Shown here: piece after piece, positions 9,898 through 20,339 of the stretch
Numbering within the stretch: the first letter of the stretch is position 1
How the letters are laid out: every line of letters starts with the position of its first letter
Origin: Forficula auricularia
Taxonomy: Eukaryota > Arthropoda > Insecta > Dermaptera > Forficulidae
DNA length: 64,000 nucleotides
Direction of reading: 5' to 3'
Assembly: GCA_024734495.1 (NCBI GenBank)
Contig: JALMQS010000677.1
Location: forward strand, 353,278-417,277
Notes under the pieces: generated by a model
What the model saw: the letters and a program-made list of their open reading frames with translations, nothing else
What the model was told of the DNA's origin: nothing
Databases searched by the model: none
Translations under genes and position numbers: made by a program

Positions 9898-11402
9898 GTA
9901 AGTTCATTTATTTGATTAACAACCTTGGGATAATTTTTCAAATTCAAATTTAGATGAAATAGGCCTCTCTCCTTTTGTCCTCCATCTCGGAGACCATTAG
10001 GAAATTTGAGAGATAAAACTTTTTAAGATTTTATTTCTTTTAATTTTCATTGATTAATGAATGCAAAATTATAATTCCTTACCAAACTACAAACTACTTA
10101 TCTAATGATACTATTAAATGATTTCACAATCAAAAATAACAATAATAATCCTGAGAGGGTGAAATCTTCGGACATATATATTTAATTATCCACGAAAATC
10201 TTTGATTAAATTAACCTTGAAAGTTTCTTTTTTGCCTAGAGTAGCAGAATTTTTATAAAATAAAAGAGTGTATTTTCTGCTAGAAAAATAATCTTTATAA
10301 ATAAATTTAAAAAATCATTTTTCCAGCAGAAGACACACTCTTTTATTGTCTCCTATAATTTAAATGGACCTTCTTATTCATCTAACGCCCTTCGCTCACG
10401 GGGCGTAATGCGTAAGAGATGAGTTATCGGAGAAATTTTTTTACTCTACTCGACTCATAATATTCTAACGACTTTCAAGCCCTCCAATTCATTCACATTT
10501 CTTTTTTCAAAATTAAAAGATAAAGATCCTCTATTTAATCAAAATCGATTGCTTAAATTGCAAAGGATTATATATTGGGCAGACAAAACAATATTTAAAG
10601 TCTACGAGCACAAATATTCGATTAACAAAAGGTCAGATAGATTGCTTTTAAAATATTTATAATTTTTTTAATTTTCCAATCTCATCCCCAAGACAATCTG
10701 TATCATTGTATATTTTTAAAATATTTATTTGTTTATAGTTTTCTCTCATAATTTTTTAGAAGCAACTTAACTAGAAACATTTCATTACCATCAATAAAGG
10801 GAGAATTTCTCCTGAAATGTTTGGCTTTTTAATAAAAAACGTTTTCGATCGTTTTACAAACGAGGTTTTTCATTTGAATTTTACAACAAAACAATCAATA
10901 AACTTTAACATAGTTACATATTTGTATTAAACGCTAAATAAATAAATTATACTTCTCTCTTTTGCAATTCTTTTGTCGCAACAATCAGCCGACAATGAAA
11001 ATTCCTTTCTAAGTACGGATGCACCCATTTTCTCAGAGTCCTTCTTTTCACCCGTCGATACCAATGAAACATAACAAGAGAAGTTCCTCATTACTTGAAT
11101 CGCTGCTTAAAACTGCTCATTCTGAAAACTCGAAGAAGAGAGGTTTGTACCTTCTCGCTTGTACACTCCGAGATGACTGCAATAAAAATCGCCCCTTGAG
11201 CCTAACCATTTTATTAAAATATAAGCGATATGAAGCCCGGAGTTGTTCTTTAAAATTTTTGAAAAAAATCACAATTCTTTAAAAATAAAATACTCAATTG
11301 TTGTATTAATTATAAAAATACCAAAACTACAATAAACTTTATTGCTCTATATTGAATTTCAATCTCTAAATTCATCTCATCAATACATTTATTTTTTTCC
11401 AG
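9898..11402 (+). other. Intron between the two supported exons of zinc-finger gene 1
   Basis: GT at 9898 and AG at 11401-11402. AT-rich with scattered short repeats, including a small inverted pair near 10258-10290/10316-10347. An open stretch of 87 codons at 11019-11282 has no homologous motif. A possible extra exon inside it (11037-11142) has a length that breaks the frame, so I do not call it. Confidence 0.55.
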
Positions 11403-12578
11403 ATAATCGATCTAAGAACGAAACTGAAGATTATTTCTGTGAAGAATGTTTATCTGGATTCCTATCATTGTCTGATTTCGAAAGCCATATACAGGAAGGC
11501 CATTCAGAAGAAGTACTCTTCACAAGTCATCTGAGCGATCGGAAATACGGTGCTGAAATTAAATCGGAACCCCTTATTGACATGATTCCTCAGAGCGAGA
11601 GGGCTTCTAAACTGACCTTACATAATCGACACAATGCCGGCAAACGGTCTTTACAATGTCCTAACGATCAAGAAAAATTGAAATCAAAGCAAACTAATCA
11701 ATGTTTGGGAACTCATTCTAATAACAAGCACACAGACCAAAAGCCTTTAGTCTGTGATCAATGCGAGAAGGGTTTCTCACAAAAGGGTGACCTCAAAAAG
11801 CATTTATGTATTCATACAGGTGAAAAGCCTTTCGTCTGTGATCACTGCGAGAAGGGTTTTTCACAAAAATCTAGTTTCAAAACGCATTTACTAATTCATA
11901 CGGGCCAAAAGCCTTTCGTCTGTGATCAATGCGAGAAGGGTTTCTCAAATAAGGGCAATTTCAATAGGCATTTACTAATTCATAGAGGCGAAAAGCCTTA
12001 CGTCTGTGATCAATGCGAGAAGGGTTTTTCACAAAAATCTAGTCTCAAAACGCATTTACTAATTCATACGGGCCAAAAGCTTTTCGTCTGTGATCAATGC
12101 GAGAAGGATTTCTCAGATAAGAGTAATTTCAATAAACATTTGCTAATTCATACGGGCGAAAAACCATTCGTCTGTGATCACTGCGAGAAGGGTTTTTCAC
12201 AAAAATCTAGTCTCAAAACGCATTTACGTATTCATACGGGCGAAAAGCCTTTCGTCTGTGATCAATGCAAGAAGTGTTTCTCAAATAAGGGTGATCTCAA
12301 AAAGCATTTACGTATTCATACGGGCGAAAAGCCTTTCGTCTGTGATCAATGCAAGAAGTGTTTCTCAAATAAGGGTGATCTCAAAAAGCATTTACGTATT
12401 CATACGGGCGAAAAACCTTTCGTCTGTGATCAATGCAAGAAGGGTTTCTCACAAAAGTGTAATCTCAAAAGCGCATTTACTTATTCATACGGGCGAAAAG
12501 CCTTTCGTCTGTGATCACTGCGAGAAGGGTTTTTCAGAAAAAGGATCTCTCAAAAGGCATATGAAAATCCACTCCTAG
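11403..12578 (+). CDS. Zinc-finger gene 1, last exon: about 11 C2H2 fingers, one frameshift
   Basis: Likely nuclear DNA-binding protein. After the acceptor at 11402 the frame reads an N-terminal finger ([10 protein letters not shown]...SHIQEGH), a linker of about 75 residues with one degenerate finger, then ten tandem C2H2 fingers of 28 residues joined by [10 protein letters not shown] linkers. The eighth and seventh fingers are near-identical ([14 protein letters not shown]). At about 12467-12471 one extra base shifts the frame within the ninth finger; the last finger and [10 protein letters not shown] with stop TAG (12576-12578) are in the new frame. The shift could be a sequencing error, a polymorphism or true decay. 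Otherwise the array is in good order. Confidence 0.75.
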
Positions 12579-12618
12579 AAAATGGACTCTATTGCTTCTA
12601 TTTCAAATAACTAAATTA

Positions 12619-12624
12619 AATAAA
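12619..12624 (+). promoter_or_regulatory. Candidate polyadenylation signal of zinc-finger gene 1
   Basis: AATAAA 40 bases after the stop codon of the finger exon. The position suits a 3' UTR signal, though the hexamer is common in such AT-rich DNA. Confidence 0.4.
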
Positions 12625-12639
12625 ACACAGAAATGGCCA

Positions 12640-13560
12640 ACAGATAGATGAGGTTGCCCAGCTAATTACAAGGCAATTAAATTCGAAGCAGTTGAAACTG
12701 ATCTCTGACGACCAACAGTCATTTAGATTCGACCTTTGTGCCTAGTGAATCTATTTGTACTTCATCCTTTGTGTATATTGTACCCTTCTTTTTCTTTAAA
12801 ATTAAATTAAGTCTTATTCTCTGACATGTTTGAATATTTATTTTCCCTAAATTTGTCCCCGTTTAGATCTTAACTTACTTTTTCAATTAAATTCATTCTT
12901 TATAATAAAATATAACTCATTACTCGTTAACTATTTATGAAATAATTACTTGGCGAGCGTATTCGCTTGCAAATACTCTCAAAGTCTTAACGTTTTATAA
13001 AGATTACATTACACATACTAACCCATATCCTAGTATGAGAAAATTTAACATCAAATCGTATTGAACGTTCAATGCTACTTAGATACACACTTGAATGTAT
13101 AAAATTCATTCGTGGGCCAAGTTTGAATTAATGTTATTAATTTTAATACAAAATTCTTTTTTGAAAATAATATTAATAGCAATAATAACGAAAATTTAAG
13201 ATACATATTTATTTTTCCTATACATAAAAGGCTTATCCGAATATACTAAGGAAATATTATCAGTTCACAATATTCATGCCACTTTTAAACCAGCCAATTC
13301 ACTCTCGTTTATTTTTTACAAAATTCAAACATAGAGGTCCTCTCTTATTTCAAAATATATTTTATTTTTTTTATTTTACTTATTTCAACGGCTAATGCCT
13401 GATATATATATATATATTACTCAGAGCACTGTGTAAAGCTAAATTGTAAGATTGTTATATGAATAAATTATTATTATTATTATCATATATATATATATAT
13501 ATATTTTATTTAATTTTTTGTATATGTGTTATTCTCTTGAACTGGTTCTTATTTTATTGT
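12640..13560. other. AT-rich intergenic DNA
   Basis: No gene seen. Contains TA microsatellites (13400-13420, 13483-13504) and a region at 13255-13340 that resembles 10470-10550 in the intron upstream, so part of it is an old dispersed repeat. Confidence 0.5.
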
Positions 13561-13570
13561 TATTTTTTGA

Positions 13571-13780
13571 TTGAAAATAACACAGATTTTTTTTACTTTT
13601 ATGATGTCATATAACGGCGTTTCGAACACCTATATGCCACTCATCATCAGCATAACAATTTTTTATTTAAAAACATACATAATTAATATATCGAATAGAG
13701 TTTTCAGATCAGTTTATACCAGTTCAAGCAATCTAAGAACTGTCTACCCGTTTGCATGAGAAAACTACTGATTAATACTA
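13571..13780 (-). repeat. Decayed hammerhead-like repeat
   Basis: On the minus strand near 13610-13655 the sequence shows CTGATGA, a weak stem-II-like segment and TTCGAAAC, in the order of the hammerhead core. Helix I does not pair and the cleavage triplet is not NUH, so it would be inactive. Probably a remnant of the element family seen at 13800 and 17111. Confidence 0.35.
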
Positions 13781-13799
13781 AAACTTCTCTCCAACTATT

Positions 13800-14424
13800 A
13801 TAATCTTTAAAGAATTAGGTGTCGGTTCTAGGTGAAACATTTTAATAGATAATAAGTAAAAATATATTTTTCTAGGTGGGTTTCACAAATAAAACAAATA
13901 TATGTTTTGAGTTTTTAATCTCGATATATATTTCGGGTTATGAGCCCATCATCAGGAGTTACAAAAAGAAAACTAAATTTAAAATTGGAAACAGATCTAT
14001 AAGTGAAGTTCAATTGGGAGGAACGTACATGGTGGGGGGAAAGAATGCAGTATTGGTTATTGTATTAATAGACAAATGAACAAAGGAGTTTAACTAAGGG
14101 CTTAGAATTATCCCTGGGCTTAGAAATAAAGGAAGAAGTAGGATAAGGTAAGGGAGGAGGGGTTAAGAACTTGAAAGAAACAATAGTAAAATATTAAATT
14201 AGAAATTTTGAGAATGGGAATAATATTTTTCGGGTTATTTAAATTATAAAATATAATCTATAATGGTATTTTTATTAACTTCTAAATGGTTATTAAGGAT
14301 GTTACTATTATTTGAAAGGGCTCTTTTAATTTCTGTGGACTCCAAAAGATCCAACATAAAAACTCAAAACATATATTTGTTTTATTTGTGAAACCCACCT
14401 AGAAAAATATATTTTTACTTATTA
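13800..14424. mobile_element. Hammerhead-bearing inverted-repeat element, 14-bp target duplication
   Basis: The 14 bases tctctccaactatt occur immediately before (13786-13799) and after (14425-14438) the 625-bp unit. Inside, 13848-13914 and 14358-14424 are inverted copies (about 67 bp). A hammerhead motif follows the left arm. The internal part has no convincing protein; a 67-codon plus-strand frame at 13876 overlaps the motif and is not homologous to anything I recognise. Duplication length and inverted ends resemble the Penelope-type insertion at 3811. Confidence 0.75.
13920..13958 (-). ncRNA. Hammerhead ribozyme motif in the 13800 element
   Basis: Minus strand: short helix I (CTC/GAG), core CTGATGA (13949-13955), one U, stem II GGG...CCC, core GAAA, then the self-complementary ATATATAT followed by C and GAG. 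The cleavage triplet would be AUC. Stem III is a palindrome, again suggesting function as a dimer. Helix I is only 3 bp, so activity is less certain than for the motifs at 17215 and 17415. Confidence 0.5.
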
Positions 14425-14439
14425 TCTCTCCAACTATTG

Positions 14440-14860
14440 TCTACTGATGCTTTGTGGGGGGGCTTTCTTTTTTCTAAAATAAACCACCTGTGTACAGGGC
14501 CGGTTCTAGGCATTTTTTTACTTTTAAGTGAACACTATTTTGTCGGCCCCCACCTCAAGAATAATAATCGTGTAAAAATTAAATTTTCAATGTCCATCAA
14601 AGCTAATCCATTCAATCGTTCTTAAAATATGTTTGATCATAAATAATTCTTTATTTGTTCTAATTTTGAAAAATCCCACTCAGAATCCGGCCATTGACAC
14701 TGGAAGAGGGAGAAGTATACTTGAGCTTACAAAAACGTTAGCTAATGAATCCCCATAGCCATTTTTTGTGAAGAAGACTTTGCCCGGAGAAAGGTCAACC
14801 TAGGTGCAAATATTTGGAGCCCTTTGAAGAGATCATTTCCATCAATGTCATCTTTCAACA
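14440..14860. other. Non-coding DNA with a hAT-like end
   Basis: Has a G run (14455-14462) and the stretch acagggccggttctaggc near 14495, which looks like a hAT terminal inverted repeat; a matching second end was not found. No gene seen. Confidence 0.35.
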
Positions 14861-14869
14861 CAGGATCAA

Positions 14870-15398
14870 GATTTGCACATCCCCTCTTCAATGTGCGTGT
14901 GGTTAGTTTTTTGCATTTCTAGCTCTCTTGAGGCCTACAGATTATGTATACAAAATTTGGTTGAGTTTGCTCCTAGAGCAAAAATTTATATTTTTTCACC
15001 CTGCCCCCTTTTTGGGTAGTTTTTTGGGGGAATTTTTTTTAAACAAATGTCTGAAATCACATCCCCTACACCTTTGCTTATAATAAAATTTGACGTAAGA
15101 GTAATTCGATAATTTTCATTCGTGCGCCCCCCCCCCCCCAACCCCCTTTTGGGTCAAAATATCAAAACGTTATATAGCTAAAAACGTAAGTTAGAAGACA
15201 TCTTGTGTAAATATGAAATTTCATAATAAAATATTTTACGTGAATCGTGAGCAACGTTTCGCGGAAACCATGGAAACATACAGACAGGCAAACGGGAATT
15301 TTGTTGAGGGTGTTTTCGTTCATAACTTTCCTTGAAACGTGTGAAACCAAAATTTGGCGTGATTTGGACCAATGTACAGACAAAACTTTATATATATA
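14870..15398. repeat. Dispersed unclassified repeat, copy 1
   Basis: From about 14980 to 15395 this matches 19400-19885 in the same orientation, with shared stretches such as aaatttggcgtgatttgga and a C-rich tract between. The front part (acaaaatttggttgagtttg) also recurs near 27115. No open frame with a recognisable domain. The gypsy element at 15399 has inserted at its distal end. Confidence 0.65.
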
Positions 15399-16629
15399 TG
15401 TAATTGGTATTTGGCTCTTCGCACTCTGGCGACCAATATAGGAACTCACTCAGAGCCAGACACCATTAGTCATAGAATAGTCATACCTGTTACAGGAACT
15501 AGGCGAATGTTTTATTTATCTTTATATATATAAAAAGAATATATTATTATATTACTGATATAAAGGGACATATATTCTATTCATCTTTCAGGTGAATATC
15601 TTTGTACATACTGTATATACTGATTTTATCTTATATTAATAAATAACATCTTTCAGATATTGAAACTTGAATCGTTTTGTGTCTTACCCTCGAATCCACT
15701 AATCACGAAGTTACAAATAGAATATAATGAAAGAAATGAGAGACTAAACCAAGTTTTAGTTAACCGCATAAGATGTAGGATTAATGAAACAAACTTCACC
15801 CAACGACCATGGTCAAAAATAGCGGAACAATGTGTGGAGGAATATAACAAGACCTTGCACGGGGTAACAAAGTTTACCCCAGAATACCTGTTAACGGGGA
15901 AAACCACAGAGATAGTACCAAAGGAATTAAAGAAAAATTATAATAATAATACAAATCTAGAAAAAGACAGAAGAATCGCATTCTATAATTCAAATGAAAA
16001 TTACATGAAGAATAAAAAATATTTAGATAGACACAGGAAGAAATAGGAGCATTTAAAGAAAGGGGATAAAGTTTACGTTAGCATAACAAGCAAATTAAAT
16101 AGAAAAAAATTAGAAGAAATAAGGTCCTGGTCCATTCGTAATAATACAGTAAGAATCTCCAACACTTTTGTACGAATCTTGGACACAAAGAAGAAAAGAA
16201 GAGAGGCAAATTTTTACCATTGTTACGTAAAGCTTAAGATCCCTACACATCTCATCGTGAAAAAAAAAAAAAAAACTATTTGTACATATTTTTTACGGGG
16301 ATGATGGGGGAGATGTAATTGGTATTTGGCTCTTCGCACTCTGGCGACCAATATAGGAACTCACTCAGAGCCAGACACCATTAGTCATAGAATAGTCATA
16401 CCTGTTACAGGAACTAGGCGAATGTTTTATTTATCTTTATATATATAAAAAGAATATATTATTATATTACTGATATAAAGGGACATATATTCTATTCATC
16501 TTTCAGGTGAATATCTTTGTACATACTGTATATACTGATTTTATCTTATATTAATAAATAACATCTTTCAGATATTGAAACTTGAATCGTTTTGTGTCTT
16601 ACCCTCGAATCCACTAATCACGAAGTACA
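15399..16629 (+). mobile_element. Internally deleted LTR retrotransposon (gypsy-like)
   Basis: Two direct repeats, 15399-15715 (317 bp) and 16314-16629 (316 bp), begin TGTAATTGG and end GTTACA/GTACA; I see only one base of difference. A purine tract (gatgatgggggaga) directly precedes the second copy, as expected for plus-strand priming. Only about 600 bp remain between the LTRs, all integrase C-terminus. Gag, protease and RT are gone and no primer-binding site follows the first LTR. Near-identical LTRs suggest a recent insertion that was deleted soon afterwards. A target duplication is not clear. Confidence 0.85.
15716..16255 (+). pseudogene. Integrase C-terminal fragment of the LTR element
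   Basis: Translates as NERLNQVLVNRIRCRI, RPWSKIAEQCVEEYNKTLHG, VTKFTPEYLLTGK and further to a stop at about 16046. After that stop the homology continues (LKKGDKVYVSITSKLNRKKL...EEIRS), ending near REANFYH. This order (end of the catalytic core, then the C-terminal GPF-like part) is typical of Ty3/gypsy integrases. The D,D,E catalytic residues lie upstream and are deleted. At least one stop and one or two frame breaks. Confidence 0.75.
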
Positions 16630-17095
16630 TCATATATAAATTAGGGCCTATCAGGGTGGGGGTGGGGTAAGAAGGCAGCTGCCTCAATCATTCAATACGT
16701 TAATGTTGAAGTGCTCAAAGTTTCTGGGAAATAAATCAATGTTATAATTTATTAAATATAAAATACCATTATTTTTATTTACTTGTCCACACGTACCTGT
16801 GAATATTTTTATTGCTGCTACTATCTGCACCAAAAGAAGAAACTTTTAACTAAAACAAAAAATTACCTGGCAGCGCTCGTTCCGCCAGGCGCTTTCTCTA
16901 AAATAAAAGGTTTAATAATAATAACAGGGAGTCTCAATAGAGAGGACAACATAGAACTGGACCATGGAAAATTTTTAAAGTCTGTATTTTTTGTATGGGT
17001 CTACTCCCTAGCTTCATTATACAGTCACGAGCAAAGAAATGGAATCATCTGCCTTGCGAGTTATTAAATGTAATTTTCATTCTCAAATATAATAA
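16630..17095. other. Non-coding DNA
   Basis: Contains a G-rich patch (16650-16670) and AT-rich sequence. A 94-codon plus frame (16783-17067) has no recognised motif and is not called a gene. Confidence 0.45.
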
Positions 17096-17214
17096 TAATT
17101 ATATAATATAAGATTGGAGTAATTTTTGGAGACGGACTGTAAAGTGAATTAAGTGGATATCGATGAGGCAGTCCAAAAAAAGAAGAAGATAATTTACACT
17201 ATCTTTTTATTCAT

Positions 17215-17258
17215 AAAACCGACGTTTCGGAGGCTATTCCCTCCTTCTTCAGGGTTTT
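17215..17258 (-). ncRNA. Hammerhead ribozyme, left arm
   Basis: Minus strand: helix I AAAACC pairs fully with GGTTTT; core CTGAAGA (fits CUGANGA); one A; stem II GGAGG/CCTCC with loop GAATAG; core GAAA; then ACGTC with cleavage expected after C of the GUC triplet. Stem III is just ACGT, self-complementary, so two molecules would be needed to form a 4-bp stem. Confidence 0.75.
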
Positions 17259-17414
17259 GAAAAGTCAGTGAAGGAAATCCAATGCGACATTCCCCTCTGT
17301 CTCCTCTTTCAGTGGCAGGAACAATACAATATATTGTATTTCATTCTCAGCAGAATTATAATCTAGTATTACTTACGAGGGAATGTCGCATTAGATTTCC
17401 TTCACTGTCTTTTC

Positions 17415-17458
17415 AAAACCCTGAAGAAGGAGGGAATAGCCTCCGAAACGTCGGTTTT
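17415..17458 (+). ncRNA. Hammerhead ribozyme, right arm
   Basis: Inverted duplicate of 17215-17258. Helix I 17415-17420 with 17453-17458; CTGAAGA 17421-17427; stem II 17429-17433 with 17440-17444; GAAA 17445-17448; cleavage predicted after C17452. All conserved core positions are present except the one-base gap before stem II, which is shared by the other motifs in this window. Confidence 0.75.
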
Positions 17459-17570
17459 ATGAATAAAAAGATAGTGTAAATTATCTTCTTCTTTTTTGGA
17501 CTTCCTCATCGATATCCACTAATTATATAATATATTTCCATTAGGTTTTCATTCTACATTTAATTTATGC

Positions 17571-17878
17571 CGCCTCTACACTATGAGCCAACTTGGGCCA
17601 ATTCAAGCCAACGCCAATGTGTAGAGGGGGGTTGGCTTGTATTGGTCATTGGTTGACGCTGGCGATGGTTGGTCTTCGGAGCGGTTTTTTCGATATATGA
17701 AAGAGGGCCACTGTTATGCAACGAAAGTGGCCAGTGGCTAGGTGTCGTTCCACAAGGCCATAGACATTGGCCCAACTCTTGGACCACTGAGTGGAGTCAC
17801 CGTCAAATTAACTCGTTTTACTGGTGGCCAACATGGTCAACATGTTTGGCTCACGTTGGGCCATAGTGTAGAGGGCCC
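17571..17878. mobile_element. MITE with GGCCAA-rich interior
   Basis: Ends CCTCTACACTATG...GCCAA and its inverted counterpart (ttgggccatagtgtagagg) mark a unit of about 308 bp. The interior repeats TTGGCC/GGCCAA-like words many times in both orientations. Short overlapping frames on both strands follow from this composition and are not genes. Superfamily not determined; target duplication unclear. Confidence 0.7.
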
Positions 17879-17884
17879 ATTAAA

Positions 17885-18590
17885 TGCTGAAAAAATGAAC
17901 CTTGTAGAAAAAATATTTAGATTTCTAATAAATTACAAAGAAATATACAAAGTATAATTGAATTAATGAAAAGAGAGGGATTCCATTTATTTGCTCAGGA
18001 GTGTATAAAAAAAAGGGTAATCACGTTTTTAAGAGGGTCCTAAAATGGCTATATAAAATTATTTTAATGCCTGAATATAGATTGCCCAAAATAGGTTAGC
18101 AAAGAATATTTACCCTTAGTAAGGATCAGAATCATTCATTCGATTAAAACTGAGACTTTCAATTGAAAAAATTTTTCACTATTTTGAATAAAACAGAAAT
18201 TTGGCTTAGACTAGACCCAGAAGAAATTCGGGATAGCATAAAAACTTAATAGGGGAACTGGAGGTTTATTATTCAAGCGAGGATCATAACAGAATGGTAA
18301 ATTTTTTCTTTTCCTCTCTTAATAAATTAATCGATTTTGATCAGGGGGGAATCCTAGAAATGAAGGTCCTCATTCGGATGATGAGAATTTTTCATCAGGC
18401 TAAAATAGGTAATACAAAACACTGTATTTTTGGCTGAATGGATAAACCCTCAAATGGTGTGCTACGTCTGTAATAAATATGAAAATGAAAATGCTTGCTT
18501 TTTATAATATGTTTTATGTGTATGTATTCACTAATTTATTTTTTCTCAATTCTAGTATTGAATTATTCAATTCTATATTTAAGATAAATA
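17885..18590. other. Non-coding AT-rich DNA
   Basis: No gene, repeat arm or RNA signature recognised. Confidence 0.5.
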
Positions 18591-18594
18591 AATC

Positions 18595-19085
18595 TAAAAC
18601 AAAAACATAAATATGAAAAAGTGGCAAGTTCGGTACAAACGACTTCAGCGACAAAAGAGTTGAGATCTTAACGTGTACCATAGCAGTTGCATAAATCATA
18701 ACTATAGAAATAAACAACGTTCTTCAATTGATTTAAAAGAAAATTTGTTACGTTCTTTGATATTAAATTTATAACTTGACAAGTTATAATAGTCAATAAA
18801 TTAGGTTTAAAGTGATGATATTTAATACAAGCTTAAAATTTAGCTTTGCTAGTTGTTCTATTTTATTCTACAAACAATTTAGTTGGATATGAAACTTGGT
18901 AAGTTATAAATTTAATATCAAAGAATGTAAGAAATTTTCTTTTAAATCAATTGAAGAAGGTTGTAGATCCCTATAGCTATTATTTAATCAACTGCTATGG
19001 AACTTGGTACCCGTTTACATCTTAACACTTTTGTCGGCGAAGCCGTTTGTACCGAACTTGTTCCCTTTTTCACATTTATGTTTTT
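18595..19085. repeat. Inverted repeat, about 190-bp arms
   Basis: 18595-18785 and 18900-19085 are diverged inverted copies (for example aagttcggtacaaacg against cgtttgtaccgaacttg) around a spacer of about 115 bp. An old foldback element or MITE. No intact ends or target duplication could be set. Confidence 0.65.
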
Positions 19086-19389
19086 GGACAGATATATCAT
19101 TAATTTTTGAAAAGTTTTATCCTTTAATTTATATAAATAATTACATTTTAACATTTATATTAATAATGATTAACGGTGCCACGCAGAAGGGAAAGTTTCG
19201 GTTTTTCAATTTTCTCCTTTATTAATGTTCCAGGCTTTACCAGTATGCCAAATTTCAGAATTCTTGCTTGATTGTATTTTCACTCTATGTTAATTAAGGC
19301 TATAATAAATTGCACCCCTTCATTTTAGGTCCTGAAAAAGTTTATTTTTTCTTAATCCTTGTATTGAATTATTCAATTCTATAGCTATA

Positions 19390-19885
19390 CCTCCAGGACT
19401 CCCACCCCAAGGGCAATAATTTTCATTTTTTGACCCCCCACCCCCCTCCTCCCCGCTCTCTTTGGGTATTTTTGGGGGAATTTCTTTAAACAAAACTTTT
19501 CAGAAATCACATCCTCTACAACTTTGCCGAAAACAGAATTTGTCATGGACTTAATAGTTTACGAGTTATTTGATAATTTCCATTAGTGCGCCCCCCTCCT
19601 CCCAAACCAACTTTTGGGGTCAAAATATCAAAAAGTTATAAAGCAATGTATTTAAATTAGAAGACATCTGATCCAAATATGAAATTTCATAATAATCACT
19701 CATTTAGCCGTTTTTACGTGAATCATGAGAAACTATTTCGCGGAACCCACGGAAACATACGGAGAGACAGAAATTTTGTTTAGGGTGTTTTCTTGCTTTC
19801 TTTGCTTGTACATGAGCACCAAAATTTGGCGTGATTTGGAACAATCTACGGACAAAACATTAATTTTATATAGTTAAATTGATTG
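19390..19885. repeat. Dispersed unclassified repeat, copy 2
   Basis: Direct copy of 14980-15395; shared landmarks are the C-rich block, tcaaaatatcaaaa and aaaatttggcgtgatttgga. It lacks the LTR insertion that ends copy 1. Confidence 0.6.
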
Positions 19886-19889
19886 ACAC

Positions 19890-20330
19890 TGCGTTTATAG
19901 GCTGATATAAATTCCTATATTTATTAAAAGGGAAAATCAAAATCTGATTAAGTATATAACTTTTAAGGAGTTCGGTGTTGATTTTAGGGGAAACATTTTA
20001 TTATTAGATTAAGTATATGGATGAATCGCTAAATAAGAATGTAAGCAAATGCGAATTTGGTTTATATTTCTTTCTATTGTTATTTATTGTCTAAATTGGC
20101 TCCATTTATACATAGATAAAATATTGGATATACAATCATTAATAGTAACAATTTACATATATACATATATTTAATATGATTAATCAATCTATAGCTGGAA
20201 CCAGACCCCTGATATCGCACAGGCCTACCCCAAATGTTTTATTGTCGGTCCAAAAACTATAAACTTATAACAAGATCCCGTATTATTTCTTCTTTCCAGG
20301 AGGCTTCAGCATTCTGTTCGAGAGTTTGGA
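19890..20330. other. Non-coding DNA before the inverted duplication
   Basis: A stretch around 19965-20000 (aggagttcggtgttgatttt) resembles the left end of the 13800 element. No gene seen. Confidence 0.4.
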
Positions 20331-20339
20331 CTATATTAT

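Larger units (their letters stand above)
17111..17519. mobile_element. Palindromic hammerhead element with 15-bp target duplication
   Basis: A 409-bp unit whose arms (about 17152-17300 and 17376-17519) are near-perfect inverted copies. The same 15 bases, taattatataatata, flank it at 17096-17110 and 17520-17534. Each arm holds an intact hammerhead core with a paired helix I (separate entries). Nothing in it encodes protein. Size, duplication length and ribozymes suggest a small non-autonomous retroelement mobilised by a Penelope-like reverse transcriptase (inference). Confidence 0.85.

Noticed and set aside
11019..11282. 87-codon frame as an extra zinc-finger exon
   Set aside because: The possible splice borders give 106 bp, which would break the phase that the flanking exons share; no motif is seen.
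14440..14510. A hAT element beginning at acagggccggttctaggc
   Set aside because: No matching inverted end or 8-bp duplication could be found, so only a possible terminus is mentioned.
17282..17479. 65-codon plus-strand frame
   Set aside because: Lies within the palindromic hammerhead element and spans the ribozyme motif; not homologous to any protein I know.
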